64,000 bases of DNA from Selenomonas ruminantium subsp. lactilytica TAM6421 (GCF_000284095.1 NC_017068.1:496001-560000), one strand, 5' to 3'; shown: positions 23,198 through 33,874, numbered from the stretch's first letter. Numbers and translations are program-made. The notes: a model not told the origin generated them from the sequence alone.

Positions 23198-24916
23198 ATG
23201 GCCTATATTGCACTTTATCGTAAATGGCGTCCCAAGACCTTTGCGGATCTGGTGGGGCAGGAGCATATCAGCAGGACGCTCAGCAACGCCATCAATACCG
23301 GGCGGATTGGCCATGCTTACTTGTTCTCGGGGCCCCGGGGGACTGGTAAGACCAGTACGGCGAAAATTTTGGCCAAGGCACTTAACTGTGAGCAGGGGCC
23401 AACGCCGGAGCCTTGCGGTAAGTGCCGGGCCTGTCAGAAAATCAATGACGGTTCCTCCATGGACGTGTTCGAGATCGATGCGGCTTCCAATCGCGGTATC
23501 GATGAGATTCGTGACTTGCGGGAAACGGTGAAGTTTGCGCCGGTGGATGGGCGTTACAAGGTCTATATCATCGACGAAGTGCATATGCTGACCACAGAGG
23601 CCTTCAATGCGTTGTTGAAAACCTTGGAAGAGCCGCCCGCCCATGTGGTATTCATCCTGGCAACGACGGAAGCCCATAAGGTGCCGCCAACCATCCAGTC
23701 CCGCTGTCAGCGCTATGATTTTAAACGGATCACCGTGGAGGAAATCCGTGGCCGGTTGGAGACTGTCACGGCGGAAATGGGGCTGCAGGTGGAGCCGGAA
23801 GCCTTGGATATGATTGCCATTCAGGCCGATGGCGGCCTGCGCGATGCTCTGTCGTTGCTGGATCAGTGCTCCGCGTTGGCGGATGGCGAACTTACGGCTG
23901 CCCGGGTGCGGCAGACCTTGGGGCTTATCGGGCATGAGTCGATCTACCGCCTGACAGAAGCTATCTATGCCCATAAGAGTCAGACGGCATTGGCGGTATT
24001 GGCGGAGCTTCTGCGGGATGGCAAGGAGCTCAAGCAGGTGCTCACGGAGCTGTCGCTGCATCTGCGCAGTCTGATGATTTATCAGTCTACGGGAACTTTG
24101 GAACAGATGGATCTGTATGCCGAGCCGGATGAGATTTTGCAGACGCAGGGCAAGTTCTTCAGTGCCGAAGAGATCATGGCCATGATCAAAAAACTCCATG
24201 AGGCTCTGGCGGAGCTAAAGTGGTCGCCACAGCCGCGGATTACAGTGGAGGTAGCCCTGCTGGCGCTCTGCAATCCGGCAGATAGCGCCGTTATGCCGGT
24301 GCAGGCGGCAGCGACCGCCGTGGATAATGGACGGCTGGCCAGCCTCGAAGCCAAGCTGGCTCAGATGGCCGCCCAGCTGGCGGCCCGCCCGGCGGCTGCG
24401 CCTGCTCAGCCTGCGGCAAAGGCCGCCCCGCAGCCGCCAAAGCGTCCGATGCCTGCTGCCGCGCCTGTTCAGGAGGTGCAGGCCGTGCCCATCACGGCCA
24501 GCGATGCGGAGGTTTGGGAAAAACTTCTGCAGGCTTTGAAGGAGCGCAAGATGCCTGCTTTTGCCTGTGTGAATCAGGGACAGTTTGCGGGCATGACGGA
24601 AACGCAGTTCCTGGTGAAGTTCCAGGGGGTGCTGATGGCGGATTTGGCCATGCGCAACTATCGTTCCTTGATAGAAGAGATATTGCAGGAGCTTACAGGG
24701 CGTTCCCTGCGTCTGCATTGCAGTGGGGAGAATACGCCGGCTATGCCGCCGCCCCGCCCTGTACCGAAGAAAAAAACGTTGCCGCCGCCTCCGCCAGAGG
24801 AGCCGGTTATACATGTTGATTTGGATTCTATGCCTCCCGAGGAGCGTGCCCCCTTGGAGAAGGCCTTTGAGATTTTTGGGGACCATGTGGTGGAAATCGA
24901 GGAGGACAATAAATGA
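23198..24916 (+). CDS. dnaX: DNA polymerase III subunit gamma/tau
   Basis: A 572-aa clamp-loader subunit. The AAA+ module starts at MAYIALYRKWRPKTF. Walker A is GPRGTGKTSTAKILAKALNC, the zinc module has C-x8-C-x2-C-x2-C (CEQGPTPEPCGKCRAC), and Walker B is YIIDEVHML. An Ala/Pro-rich linker (~residues 375-430) leads to a tau-type C-terminal domain. The ATG at 23198 has GGGGGAG upstream. It overlaps the next gene by 4 bases. In most Firmicutes ybaB and recR come next, but here they are 17.5 kb away. Confidence 0.95.
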   Translation: MAYIALYRKWRPKTFADLVGQEHISRTLSNAINTGRIGHAYLFSGPRGTGKTSTAKILAKALNCEQGPTPEPCGKCRACQKINDGSSMDVFEIDAASNRGIDEIRDLRETVKFAPVDGRYKVYIIDEVHMLTTEAFNALLKTLEEPPAHVVFILATTEAHKVPPTIQSRCQRYDFKRITVEEIRGRLETVTAEMGLQVEPEALDMIAIQADGGLRDALSLLDQCSALADGELTAARVRQTLGLIGHESIYRLTEAIYAHKSQTALAVLAELLRDGKELKQVLTELSLHLRSLMIYQSTGTLEQMDLYAEPDEILQTQGKFFSAEEIMAMIKKLHEALAELKWSPQPRITVEVALLALCNPADSAVMPVQAAATAVDNGRLASLEAKLAQMAAQLAARPAAAPAQPAAKAAPQPPKRPMPAAAPVQEVQAVPITASDAEVWEKLLQALKERKMPAFACVNQGQFAGMTETQFLVKFQGVLMADLAMRNYRSLIEEILQELTGRSLRLHCSGENTPAMPPPRPVPKKKTLPPPPPEEPVIHVDLDSMPPEERAPLEKAFEIFGDHVVEIEEDNK

Positions 24917-25755
24917 AGGGTCTTATCAAGCAGTTACAGGAGCAGGAAGGTTTTTCCGAGTCGGAGCGGATGATTGCCACTTATCTGTTGGCGCATTTCC
25001 GCAATCTGCCGGGAATGTCCACGCGACAGCTGGCTAGGGAGACCTTCACGAGTTCGGCGGCCATTGTACGTTTCAGCCAGAAGCTGGGCTTTGGGGGCTA
25101 TACGGAGTTTCGCGTGAAATTCTTGGCGGATATGATGCGTTACACAGACCGTCCCCATGGGGAAGAGTTGGCCATGACGGATAAGGATTCCGTGCACAGC
25201 ATTCTGGATAAAGTTACCAGCATTGAACTGGATTCCATCAAGGAGACCAGAGGAATGTTGGAACCGGGGGATTTCGTCCGGGCGTTGGCCATCATCAATA
25301 AGAGTGACCATATTGATTTCTATGCCATGGATAACAATCTGGATATTGCTAATATGGCGGCGACAGGCTTTATCATGGCCAATAAGTGCTCCACGGTGCA
25401 TCCGGCCATGACCATGCAGTATCTGCAGGCCACTGGTGCCCCAAAGGACCATGTGGCGTTTTTCATCAGCCGGACAGGGGAAAACCGGATGCTGTTGGAT
25501 ATCGCCCATCTGCTGAAACTGCGGGGCAATCCCATCATCGCTCTGACGGCTTCATCAAATTCCAGCCTGGCCAATATGGCGGAAGTGGTGTTCCCCGTGG
25601 CAACGGTGAAGTCCATGGAAGAACTGGGGCCACGTGTGTTCCTGACGGGGGCAAAATATGTGATGGATATTTTGTTCGCCGTGCTGATGACAAGAGTGGA
25701 TTTCCATAGCGCTCAGCAGAAAGAACAGTGGCTGAGTAAGCATTTCTACTATTAA
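24913..25755 (+). CDS. RpiR-family sugar-phosphate-responsive regulator
   Basis: A 280-aa transcription factor with an N-terminal RpiR helix-turn-helix (FTSSAAIVRFSQKLGFGGYTEF, ~residues 38-60) and a C-terminal SIS sugar-phosphate isomerase-like domain (~105-245; FFISRTGENRMLLDIAHLLK and NPIIALTASSNSSLANMAEV). Such regulators sense phosphorylated sugars. Its ATG overlaps the dnaX stop (ATGA). The beta-glucan PTS operon starts 408 bases downstream on the same strand and is the obvious candidate target. That link is inferred from position. Confidence 0.9.
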   Translation: MKGLIKQLQEQEGFSESERMIATYLLAHFRNLPGMSTRQLARETFTSSAAIVRFSQKLGFGGYTEFRVKFLADMMRYTDRPHGEELAMTDKDSVHSILDKVTSIELDSIKETRGMLEPGDFVRALAIINKSDHIDFYAMDNNLDIANMAATGFIMANKCSTVHPAMTMQYLQATGAPKDHVAFFISRTGENRMLLDIAHLLKLRGNPIIALTASSNSSLANMAEVVFPVATVKSMEELGPRVFLTGAKYVMDILFAVLMTRVDFHSAQQKEQWLSKHFYY

Positions 25756-25783
25756 ATATTGGTTTACATTGATATGATAAGGC

Positions 25784-25859
25784 GCCCCTGGGGGTGATAG
25801 CTTTTCTTCGCTTTGACAAAAAGCGCCAAACGCTACGAAAAGCTATCACCCCCAGGGGC
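25784..25859. repeat. Long palindromic repeat, copy B
   Basis: A perfect 23-bp inverted repeat (25784-25806 with 25837-25859) encloses a 30-base loop, TTCGCT...AAGCGCCAAACGCTAC. The loop is nearly the same as in copy A (11452-11480), while the distal stem differs. Inside the loop CGCTTT can pair with AAAGCG. It lies after the dnaX-rpiR transcript. Confidence 0.8.
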
Positions 25860-25878
25860 TTTGTTTGTGTTTTTAAAG

Positions 25879-25927
25879 TCTCTCCTATGGGGGAGGTGGC
25901 AGCCGAAGGCTGACGAAAGGGGCTTCC
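25879..25927. repeat. Intergenic GGTGGC-type repeat
   Basis: The segment contains TCTCCTATGGGGGAGGTGGC, then AGCCGAAGGCT and GACGAAAGGGG. The layout is that of a widespread intergenic repeat of gut Firmicutes (GGGAGGTGGC, small palindrome, GACGAAGGGG). A truncated relative, AGTCTCTCCTGAGGGAGG, lies at about 58315-58332. Confidence 0.5.
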
Positions 25928-25987
25928 ATAAAAAAACAAAACAAGTATAGCAAGATATGATGGAATTTTTAGAATACATCGTTTTGC

Positions 25988-26012
25988 TGTAACAGTGCTA
26001 CACGCTGTTACA
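25988..26012. promoter_or_regulatory. Candidate operator upstream of the beta-glucan PTS operon
   Basis: TGTAACAG (25988-25995) is perfectly inverted as CTGTTACA (26005-26012) about 50 bases upstream of the -35 element. A site for the adjacent RpiR regulator is a reasonable guess. Confidence 0.5.
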
Positions 26013-26060
26013 CATAATACGATTATCCGTGTATCAGTGTTTCGTATTGGTTTGAGTTTA

Positions 26061-26131
26061 TTGTTTCGTGATTTGCGCTATGTTATATTAGAATCACCTT
26101 AAGGGGAACGGGGGTTAAGCGCATAACCCCA
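26061..26131 (+). promoter_or_regulatory. Promoter and leader of the beta-glucan operon
   Basis: TTGTTT (26061-26066), 17 bases, TATATT (26084-26089). From the -10 into the early transcript the sequence TATATTAGAATCACCTT is identical to the promoter of the autotransporter gene at 33818-33834. A GGGGTT/AACCCC hairpin follows in the leader before the PTS gene. Confidence 0.65.
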
Positions 26132-26163
26132 TGTTATAAAAAGTTTTAGAGAGGGAAAGAAAA

Positions 26164-27522
26164 ATGAGTAGACAAGAGATGTTCGATAGGTTTATCGAAT
26201 TCATGGGTGAGTTCGCTCAGATCAAAGCTGTTGCGGCTCTGCGTGATGGTTTCATCATGACCACACCATTTACCATTTGCGGTTCGGTATTCCTGCTGCT
26301 GGCAAATCTGCCGCTGCCGGGTTATCCGGAATTTATGGCTTCTATCTTTGGTGCCGATTGGACGGCTCCGCTGAATGCGGTTGCTGGTGGTACCTTCAGT
26401 GTTTTAGCATTGATCGTTGTTTTAGCAATTACTTATAAGTTTGTGGAGAATGAAGGCTGCGATGCCATCATGGCTTCCATCCTGTCATTATCAACATTCC
26501 TTATCCTGATGCCGCCGCAGATCATCAGCAAGGGCGGCGAAACGGTTGGCGATATCATTCCGAAAGCATGGGTTGGCAGTAACGGTGTTATCACCGCTAT
26601 CCTGATTGCCTTCTTCGTTTCTTATGTGTTCTGCTACTGCGAAAAGAACCACATCGGCATAAAGATGCCGGATTCCGTACCCTCCGGTGTTGCTAAAGCC
26701 TTCACGGCTCTGGTACCGGGCATGATTTTCTTCACTTCCGCTTCTGTACTCTATGGCCTCTGCCATTACATCGGCGCAACGACGCTGCCGGAACTCGTTT
26801 TCAAAGTGATCCAGACGCCGTTGCAGGGCTTGTCCGACTCCCTGGCCGGTGGTTCCATCATCGTCGGTCTCCAGAGCATCCTGTTCTGGGCTGGTATCCA
26901 TGGCCCGAACGTAGTTGGCGGCGTGGTAAGCCCGCTGCTGATTGCCAACTCCCTTGACAACCAGCATCTGATTGATGCCGGCATGAGCCTCATCAACAAC
27001 CCGGAAGCAAAGATCTTCACCTGCCAGATCAACGATGTATTTGTTAAGAGCGGCGGCTGCGGCCTGACTCTCGGCCTTCTGTTTGCTGGTGTATTCACGG
27101 CTCGTTCCCAGCAGCTCAAATCCTTGATGAAGATGGCCTTCGTTCCCGGCCTGTTCAACATCAACGAACCGATCATCTTCGGTCTGCCGATTGTATTTAA
27201 CCCGTATCTGCTGGTACCCTTCGTTATCGTACCGCTGATTGCAATGTTCGTGACTTACTTCGCCATCACTACTGGTTTCATGGCTCCGTTCAGTGCCGTA
27301 CAGGTTCCCTGGACCACGCCGCCGGTTGTGGCCGGTTTCCTGCTCAACGGTTGGCAGGGTGCAGTGGTACAGATCATCAACCTGGCCATTGCTACGGTAA
27401 TCTACTTCCCCTTCCTCAAAGCACAGGATAAAGCATTCCTGAAAGAGGAAATGGGCGAAATGGAAGAAGAAAAGGAAGACAATGCAGTAAAGGCTGAAAT
27501 CAAGCCGGCTGCTGAAAACTAA
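26164..27522 (+). CDS. PTS cellobiose/lichenan-type EIIC permease
   Basis: A 452-aa inner-membrane transport subunit of the lactose/cellobiose PTS family, with about ten hydrophobic segments. Family landmarks include the N-terminal AVAALRDGFIMTTPFTICGS, the GIHGPNVVGG motif in the middle and NINEPIIFGLPIVFNPYL near residue 335, where the sugar is bound. The C-terminus is acidic (EEMGEMEEEKEDN). It works with the EIIB and EIIA subunits encoded after the porin gene to import and phosphorylate beta-glucan disaccharides. It is the first gene of the operon. Confidence 0.93.
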   Translation: MSRQEMFDRFIEFMGEFAQIKAVAALRDGFIMTTPFTICGSVFLLLANLPLPGYPEFMASIFGADWTAPLNAVAGGTFSVLALIVVLAITYKFVENEGCDAIMASILSLSTFLILMPPQIISKGGETVGDIIPKAWVGSNGVITAILIAFFVSYVFCYCEKNHIGIKMPDSVPSGVAKAFTALVPGMIFFTSASVLYGLCHYIGATTLPELVFKVIQTPLQGLSDSLAGGSIIVGLQSILFWAGIHGPNVVGGVVSPLLIANSLDNQHLIDAGMSLINNPEAKIFTCQINDVFVKSGGCGLTLGLLFAGVFTARSQQLKSLMKMAFVPGLFNINEPIIFGLPIVFNPYLLVPFVIVPLIAMFVTYFAITTGFMAPFSAVQVPWTTPPVVAGFLLNGWQGAVVQIINLAIATVIYFPFLKAQDKAFLKEEMGEMEEEKEDNAVKAEIKPAAEN

Positions 27523-27582
27523 GATTTAGAGAAGCAAGCTTTATGTGAATCAGTGAATGGAGTAGAGAAAAGAGGATTTGTG

Positions 27583-28848
27583 ATGATTAATCAGAAAAAA
27601 ACTGCCGCTGTTCTGTTAGGCCTGACGTTGGGGATGTCTGGCAGCGTATTTGCCGCTCCGGCTTCGGCACCTGCTGACCAGGATCTGGCCGCCCGCATTG
27701 CCGCTATCGAAGCCCAGCAGCAGCAGCTCACGAAACAGCTGGACGCTTTGAAAAAGGAAAATGCAAAACTCAAGCGCACCAGCAAGGTGGCAGAAAGCAA
27801 TAAAAATGCCATCAAAGGGCTGAAAGATGCGCAGAATCGCGTACAGCTTCATGGTTTTGGCCGGGTATCTTGGGATAATGATAATATCCTTAATTATAGC
27901 GATAGAAATGATAATCGTCGTTTCTATCTGGACTTGCAAGGTACGTTTAAAGTAAATGATCGTTGGAATTTTAAATTCCAAAGTGAAACCAACCCCCGTT
28001 ATGCCAAGTCTGTAGTAAGAGTTAACAATGAGACTAAATATCATACCGGTCATGATGATGAAAAAGGCATGATTCAGCGTGTATGGGCAGAAGGCTCTGT
28101 TGGTAAAGTGTCGGTTGATGTAGGCCGCAGATGGCGTGGCTTGGGTTTCCAGAATGTCCTGTTCGGCAATGAAACCGATGGTATCGTGTTAGGAACAGAT
28201 ATACCAAAATCAAAATTACAAGCTAAAGCGTTCCATCTTAGCCCGACGGATAAAGGCTATCATTTCAATGTAACTGGTGTTGGCGTACAGGGCGAAGTAA
28301 GCCGTGGGTTGCAAATCAATAGTGCCGTTTTAAAAACGAATGTAGGCAAGCATGATTACTTAGGGACAGAATACTATGATGGTGCATATCATGATCCTAT
28401 CAAAAATACGGCAGGTACTTGGGCATACGTTATCAGTGGAATGTGGAATCCCGCGAAGAACTTGTTCTTGATCGGTGATTATGCCCGTACAACGGCAGCG
28501 TCTTATGAGGCCAATGGCACCACGTACAAAGATAAGGATTATACGGCATTGCGTCTTAACTATCGCTGGTCTAATATTGATAATCCTGGTTCTTTCCAGC
28601 TTTATGCTAGATGGTATGATTACGCTAAGAATGCTAACAATTTGGTTGGTGTATTTGGCGATAAAGAATGGGGCGCATTGCAGCCTGGTTCTCGTGGTTG
28701 GATTCTTGGCTTTAAGTATGTTCCGGCTAAGAATATTGAATGGGAAACCTTCTACGAATTTGCAAAGATGCATAAAATTACTTGGGGCGATACGGATAAG
28801 ACGTATCATCGTAACTTCATCCGTACCCAGATTGACTATCATTTCTAA
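27583..28848 (+). CDS. Outer-membrane porin-like protein with N-terminal coiled coil
   Basis: A 421-aa exported protein. A signal peptide ends near SVFAAPA. Residues ~25-75 form a coiled coil (RIAAIEAQQQQLTKQLDALK), followed by ~330 residues of alternating aromatic/polar strands typical of a 16-stranded barrel (for example VQLHGFGRVSWDN), ending in TQIDYHF with terminal Phe. No SLH domain is seen. The ATG at 27583 follows AGAGGA. Its place inside a PTS operon suggests it admits beta-gluco-oligosaccharides through the outer membrane. Confidence 0.82.
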   Translation: MINQKKTAAVLLGLTLGMSGSVFAAPASAPADQDLAARIAAIEAQQQQLTKQLDALKKENAKLKRTSKVAESNKNAIKGLKDAQNRVQLHGFGRVSWDNDNILNYSDRNDNRRFYLDLQGTFKVNDRWNFKFQSETNPRYAKSVVRVNNETKYHTGHDDEKGMIQRVWAEGSVGKVSVDVGRRWRGLGFQNVLFGNETDGIVLGTDIPKSKLQAKAFHLSPTDKGYHFNVTGVGVQGEVSRGLQINSAVLKTNVGKHDYLGTEYYDGAYHDPIKNTAGTWAYVISGMWNPAKNLFLIGDYARTTAASYEANGTTYKDKDYTALRLNYRWSNIDNPGSFQLYARWYDYAKNANNLVGVFGDKEWGALQPGSRGWILGFKYVPAKNIEWETFYEFAKMHKITWGDTDKTYHRNFIRTQIDYHF

Positions 28849-28874
28849 GATTTTAAGAAAAGGAAGTATATATC

Positions 28875-29177
28875 ATGAAAAAGATTGTTTTGCTCTGTGC
28901 CTCTGGCATGTCCACCAGTATGCTGGTCAAGAAGATGCAGGAAGCTGCTGCTGCTGCTAATTACGAATGCTCCATCGATGCCTTCTCCGCTACGGATGCG
29001 GCTACCAAGGCTAACGATGCGGACTGCATCCTGCTTGGCCCCCAGATCCGTTTCCAGAAGAACAAGATCGCGGAACAGGTTCCCGGTGTGCCTGTAGATG
29101 CCATCGACATGCGCATGTATGGCCGCATGGACGGCAAGGCCGCTTTGGAATTCGCTCGCAAGTTAATGAATGATTGA
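28875..29177 (+). CDS. PTS cellobiose-type EIIB
   Basis: A 100-aa cytoplasmic phosphotransfer subunit. MKKIVLLCASGMSTSMLVKKM contains the phosphorylated Cys8 and the phosphate-binding loop of the lactose/cellobiose EIIB family. It receives phosphate from EIIA and passes it to the sugar bound by EIIC. The length is normal for a free-standing EIIB. It follows the porin by 26 bases and precedes EIIA by 13, so the PTS genes are interrupted only by the porin. Confidence 0.95.
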   Translation: MKKIVLLCASGMSTSMLVKKMQEAAAAANYECSIDAFSATDAATKANDADCILLGPQIRFQKNKIAEQVPGVPVDAIDMRMYGRMDGKAALEFARKLMND

Positions 29178-29190
29178 TTGAGGTTACACG

Positions 29191-30938
<1,748 letters not shown>

Positions 30939-30954
30939 TGAGGAGGAAGAAAAA

Positions 30955-31746
30955 ATGATGGATATCCGCAAAAAAGCTGTGGCCGCTGCAGTTCTGATGG
31001 CTCTGGCCGCTCCCGTATCTGTTTCCATGGACCTCTTTACCCCGGCAGTTGTTTCCGCTGCTCCTGCTACGGAAACCAAAGCCAGCGATGCTTTTGAAGT
31101 AGACCTGACCAAGGGGGAAAATGCCCTGTTCGAAGCTTCCAATGGCTGGACCAACGGCATGCCCTTCAACTGCTTCTGGCACAAAGAAAATGTCACCTTC
31201 GAAGATGGCGCTCTGCAGCTGACGGTTGACGAATCTCCAAACCCGGCTGCCGACAAGGTTCCGTACTCTGGCGGTGAATATCGCAGCAAGGCCACCTATG
31301 GTTATGGCCGTTATGAAGTCGTGATGAAGGCCATCAAGAACGACGGCGTTGTTTCTTCCTTCTTCACTTACACGGGCCCCTATGATGGCGATCCCTGGGA
31401 TGAAATCGACTTCGAAGTGCTGGGCAAAGACACCACGAAGGTGCAGCTGAACTACTTCCGCAACGGCAAGGGCGGTCATGAAAAGATGATTGATCTGGGC
31501 TTCGATGCTTCCGAAGATTTCCATACCTATGCTTTTGAATGGCACAAGAACTCCATCATCTGGTTCGTCGATGGCAAGGAAGTTTTCCGCCGCGAAAATG
31601 AAGACCTGCCTGTGACCAAGCAGAAGATCATGATGAACGCATGGCCGGGTAAGGGCGTAGATGATTGGCTCAAAGCCTTCGATGACAGCAATCTGCCGCT
31701 GACTGCTGAATACAAATCCATTAAGTACACTCCGTTCTCTGAATAA
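30955..31746 (+). CDS. Exported GH16 endo-beta-1,3-1,4-glucanase (lichenase)
   Basis: A 263-aa protein with a long signal region ending near VVSAAPA. The catalytic motif WDEIDFEVLG holds the nucleophile E150 and acid/base E154. GEYRSKATYGYGRYEVVMKA and the C-terminal KIMMNAWPG are as in Bacillus lichenases. It would cut mixed-linkage beta-glucan of cereal cell walls outside the inner membrane into oligosaccharides for the porin and PTS. Two ATG codons are adjacent (30955, 30958); either may be used. GAGGAGG lies just upstream. Confidence 0.92.
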   Translation: MMDIRKKAVAAAVLMALAAPVSVSMDLFTPAVVSAAPATETKASDAFEVDLTKGENALFEASNGWTNGMPFNCFWHKENVTFEDGALQLTVDESPNPAADKVPYSGGEYRSKATYGYGRYEVVMKAIKNDGVVSSFFTYTGPYDGDPWDEIDFEVLGKDTTKVQLNYFRNGKGGHEKMIDLGFDASEDFHTYAFEWHKNSIIWFVDGKEVFRRENEDLPVTKQKIMMNAWPGKGVDDWLKAFDDSNLPLTAEYKSIKYTPFSE

Positions 31747-31761
31747 AATCTAAAGAAAAAA

Positions 31762-31785
31762 TGCCTTCCCCGACCGGGGAAGGCA
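31762..31785 (+). other. Hairpin between the GH16 and GH9 genes
   Basis: TGCCTTCCCC (31762-31771) pairs perfectly with GGGGAAGGCA (31776-31785), followed by AATTTT. It closely resembles the glgP-glgB hairpin at 4146-4167. It may be a partial terminator or an mRNA-stabilising element. Confidence 0.6.
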
Positions 31786-31807
31786 AATTTTGGGAGATGA
31801 TTCGAAC

Positions 31808-33601
31808 ATGCAGAGTAAGAAAAAGCTTTGTCAACTCGTTTTAGCAGGTCTGGCCATGGTTGGAACCTGCGGTGCAGCAACTTTGGTAGAAGCCGCTGAT
31901 GCAGGCATGCACGTGGATCAGGTTGGTTATCTCACCGGCCGCGACAAGACGGCCATGGTAACGGATTCCAAGGAAACGGATTTCAGTCTCGTAGATGCCA
32001 AGACCAATAAGGTGGTCTATACCGGCAAGCTGTCGGCGGCAAAGGCCGATGCCCTGTCGGAAGAAACCCTGCGCAAGGCTGATTTTACGGATTTCAACAC
32101 CCCCGGCACTTATAAGCTGAAGGTGGGTAATCGTGAATCCTATGAATTCGCCATCGGGGATAATGTTTACGCCATTCCCGCTGTGCAGACCTGGCGTTCT
32201 TACACCCTGTCCCGCTGCAGCACACCCATTGACGATAAGGACGTTACTGGCCTGAAAGTCAAGATGGGCCACCCGCAGGACAAGGCTGCGCAGGTTTACT
32301 TCACCGACAAGCTCAACAAGAAGGGCGACAAGGTTGATGTATCCGGCGGCTGGTATGATGCCGGTGACTACGGCAAATACACCACCACGGGTGCTATCGC
32401 CGCAGCTGAACTGCTGCTGGCTTACGAAGCTCATCCGGATCATTTCACGAAGGGCCAACTGCTCTTCCCGGAAGGAGTTTCCTATGATAAGAAACTCCCC
32501 GATGCGCTCAGCGAAGTGAAGTATGAATTCGACTTCCTCAAGAAGATGATGCGCAAGGACGGCAGCACCTTCCATAAGGTGTCCGGTGCCCAGTGGCCGG
32601 GCTTTGACAAGAGCCCTGATTCTGACACCCAGGATCGTTTCCTCTACAGCACTTGCACCGCCAGCACGGCTATGTACGGTGCCAGCCTCGCCATCGGCGC
32701 CCGCGTCTATAAAGGCTTGGATGCTTCTTACGCCAAGTCCCTGCAGAAGGATGCCGACAAGGTTTGGAACTATCTTTCCAAGACGAAAGAATCCATCTAT
32801 CGTGTGGATGAAGGCCAGGAAAGCGGTTCCGGCCCCTACAACGACACCAACGATATTCAGGAACGCCTCTGGATGGCAGCGGAAATGTTCCGCACCACCG
32901 GCGACAAGAAATATGAAGACTATCTCAAAGCCAACAAGGCAGAGCTGTTGAAAGCTCCGGGCTTCTTCACCTGGGATAATACCCTTGCTTTGGCACAGTT
33001 CGCCTACGCCATTGCCCCGAAAGCCGATGCCGGCTTCCAGGCCGAAGTCAAGAAGGTTTACCTCGATTATGCGGACATGATTGCTGGTAAGATCAAGAAT
33101 GACGGCTTTGGCTGTGCTCTGTCCAAGGAAGAATACACCTGGGCTTCCACGAAGAATGCCATGACCCAGGGCGATATGCTGCTGATGGCTTACCAGCTCC
33201 AGCCCAAGGCTGAATACGAAGAAGGGGCTCTGTCCCAGATTCACTATATGCTCGGCCGCAACTCCCTAGACCGCAGCTTCCTGACCGGCATGGGCTCCAA
33301 CCCGCCAGAACATCCCCATAACCGCATCCATGAAAGCACCGGCGCTTACGTGCCCGGCCTCCTCGTGGGCGGCCCCAACCATATCAAGGGCGGGGACCCG
33401 GATCAGACCAAGTACCTCGAAGAGAACAAAGTCCCTGTGGCTAAATCCTACATCGACGTACTGAGCTCCTGGTCCACAAACGAATACGCCATCGACTACA
33501 CCGGCACGGCTGCCTATGCCCTGGCATGGTTTGCCAAACCCGTGAACGTCACGGCAAAAGATCTCAAGTTAACCCGGGAATTCCCTTCTATAACTAAATA
33601 A
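31808..33601 (+). CDS. Exported GH9 endoglucanase with N-terminal Ig-like domain
   Basis: A 597-aa protein with a signal peptide ending near LVEAADA. Residues ~30-115 form the CelD-type Ig-like domain (MHVDQVGYLTGRDKTAMV). The GH9 alpha-barrel follows: GGWYDAGDYGKYTTTGAI contains the catalytic Asp pair (D184, D187), HPHNRIHES gives the substrate His/Arg, and STNEYAIDYT contains acid/base E559. It hydrolyses internal beta-1,4 links of cellulose or beta-glucan. No carbohydrate-binding module or dockerin is present. The ATG at 31808 is preferred to an earlier in-frame start. Confidence 0.94.
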   Translation: MQSKKKLCQLVLAGLAMVGTCGAATLVEAADAGMHVDQVGYLTGRDKTAMVTDSKETDFSLVDAKTNKVVYTGKLSAAKADALSEETLRKADFTDFNTPGTYKLKVGNRESYEFAIGDNVYAIPAVQTWRSYTLSRCSTPIDDKDVTGLKVKMGHPQDKAAQVYFTDKLNKKGDKVDVSGGWYDAGDYGKYTTTGAIAAAELLLAYEAHPDHFTKGQLLFPEGVSYDKKLPDALSEVKYEFDFLKKMMRKDGSTFHKVSGAQWPGFDKSPDSDTQDRFLYSTCTASTAMYGASLAIGARVYKGLDASYAKSLQKDADKVWNYLSKTKESIYRVDEGQESGSGPYNDTNDIQERLWMAAEMFRTTGDKKYEDYLKANKAELLKAPGFFTWDNTLALAQFAYAIAPKADAGFQAEVKKVYLDYADMIAGKIKNDGFGCALSKEEYTWASTKNAMTQGDMLLMAYQLQPKAEYEEGALSQIHYMLGRNSLDRSFLTGMGSNPPEHPHNRIHESTGAYVPGLLVGGPNHIKGGDPDQTKYLEENKVPVAKSYIDVLSSWSTNEYAIDYTGTAAYALAWFAKPVNVTAKDLKLTREFPSITK

Positions 33602-33616
33602 CCCTTATATCACAAG

Positions 33617-33649
33617 CCGCCCCCGGTTTTGGGGGCGGTGATTTTTTTT
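33617..33649 (+). terminator. Terminator of the beta-glucan operon
   Basis: CCGCCCCC (33617-33624) pairs with GGGGGCGG (33631-33638), followed by a run of eight T. Confidence 0.88.
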
Positions 33650-33657
33650 ATACGAGC

Positions 33658-33718
33658 CGCAAATATGCAAGAATCCCATGATAGGAGTTTAGCGGCTCTA
33701 TCATGGGGAAACTTTGCG
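33658..33718. other. Structured intergenic element before the autotransporter promoter
   Basis: CGCAAA (33658-33663) pairs with TTTGCG (33713-33718). Inside, CCCATGATA with a bulge and GAG (33675-33687) pairs with CTCTATCATGGG (33696-33707). Asymmetric internal loops remain, and a CGCCG/CGGCG hairpin follows. It lies upstream of the next promoter, so it may be a separate small RNA or a protein-binding site. Confidence 0.4.
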
Positions 33719-33793
33719 CCGTAACGGCGATACAAAATGCGAATAAATAAAAGAAAAACAAATGTACCATTGTTTCAAAGCTATTCAGAATCG

Positions 33794-33841
33794 TTGTAGA
33801 ACAAGACGAAGTAATGATATATTAGAATCACCTTAGGGGAA
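33794..33841 (+). promoter_or_regulatory. Autotransporter promoter sharing a motif with the beta-glucan operon
   Basis: TTGTAG (33794-33799), 18 bases, TATATT (33818-33823). The 17 bases from the -10 onward, TATATTAGAATCACCTT, followed by AGGGGAA, repeat those at 26084-26108 apart from one A, while the flanks differ. Co-regulation is likely. Confidence 0.65.
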
Positions 33842-33874
33842 GAGATTGTTTAGAGGAGAAAGGAAGTAGTACAT

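Noticed and set aside
24771-24778. Run of seven A in dnaX as a possible gamma/tau slippage site
   Set aside because: It lies near residue 525, too close to the C-terminus to give a gamma-length product, and no stimulatory structure was found.
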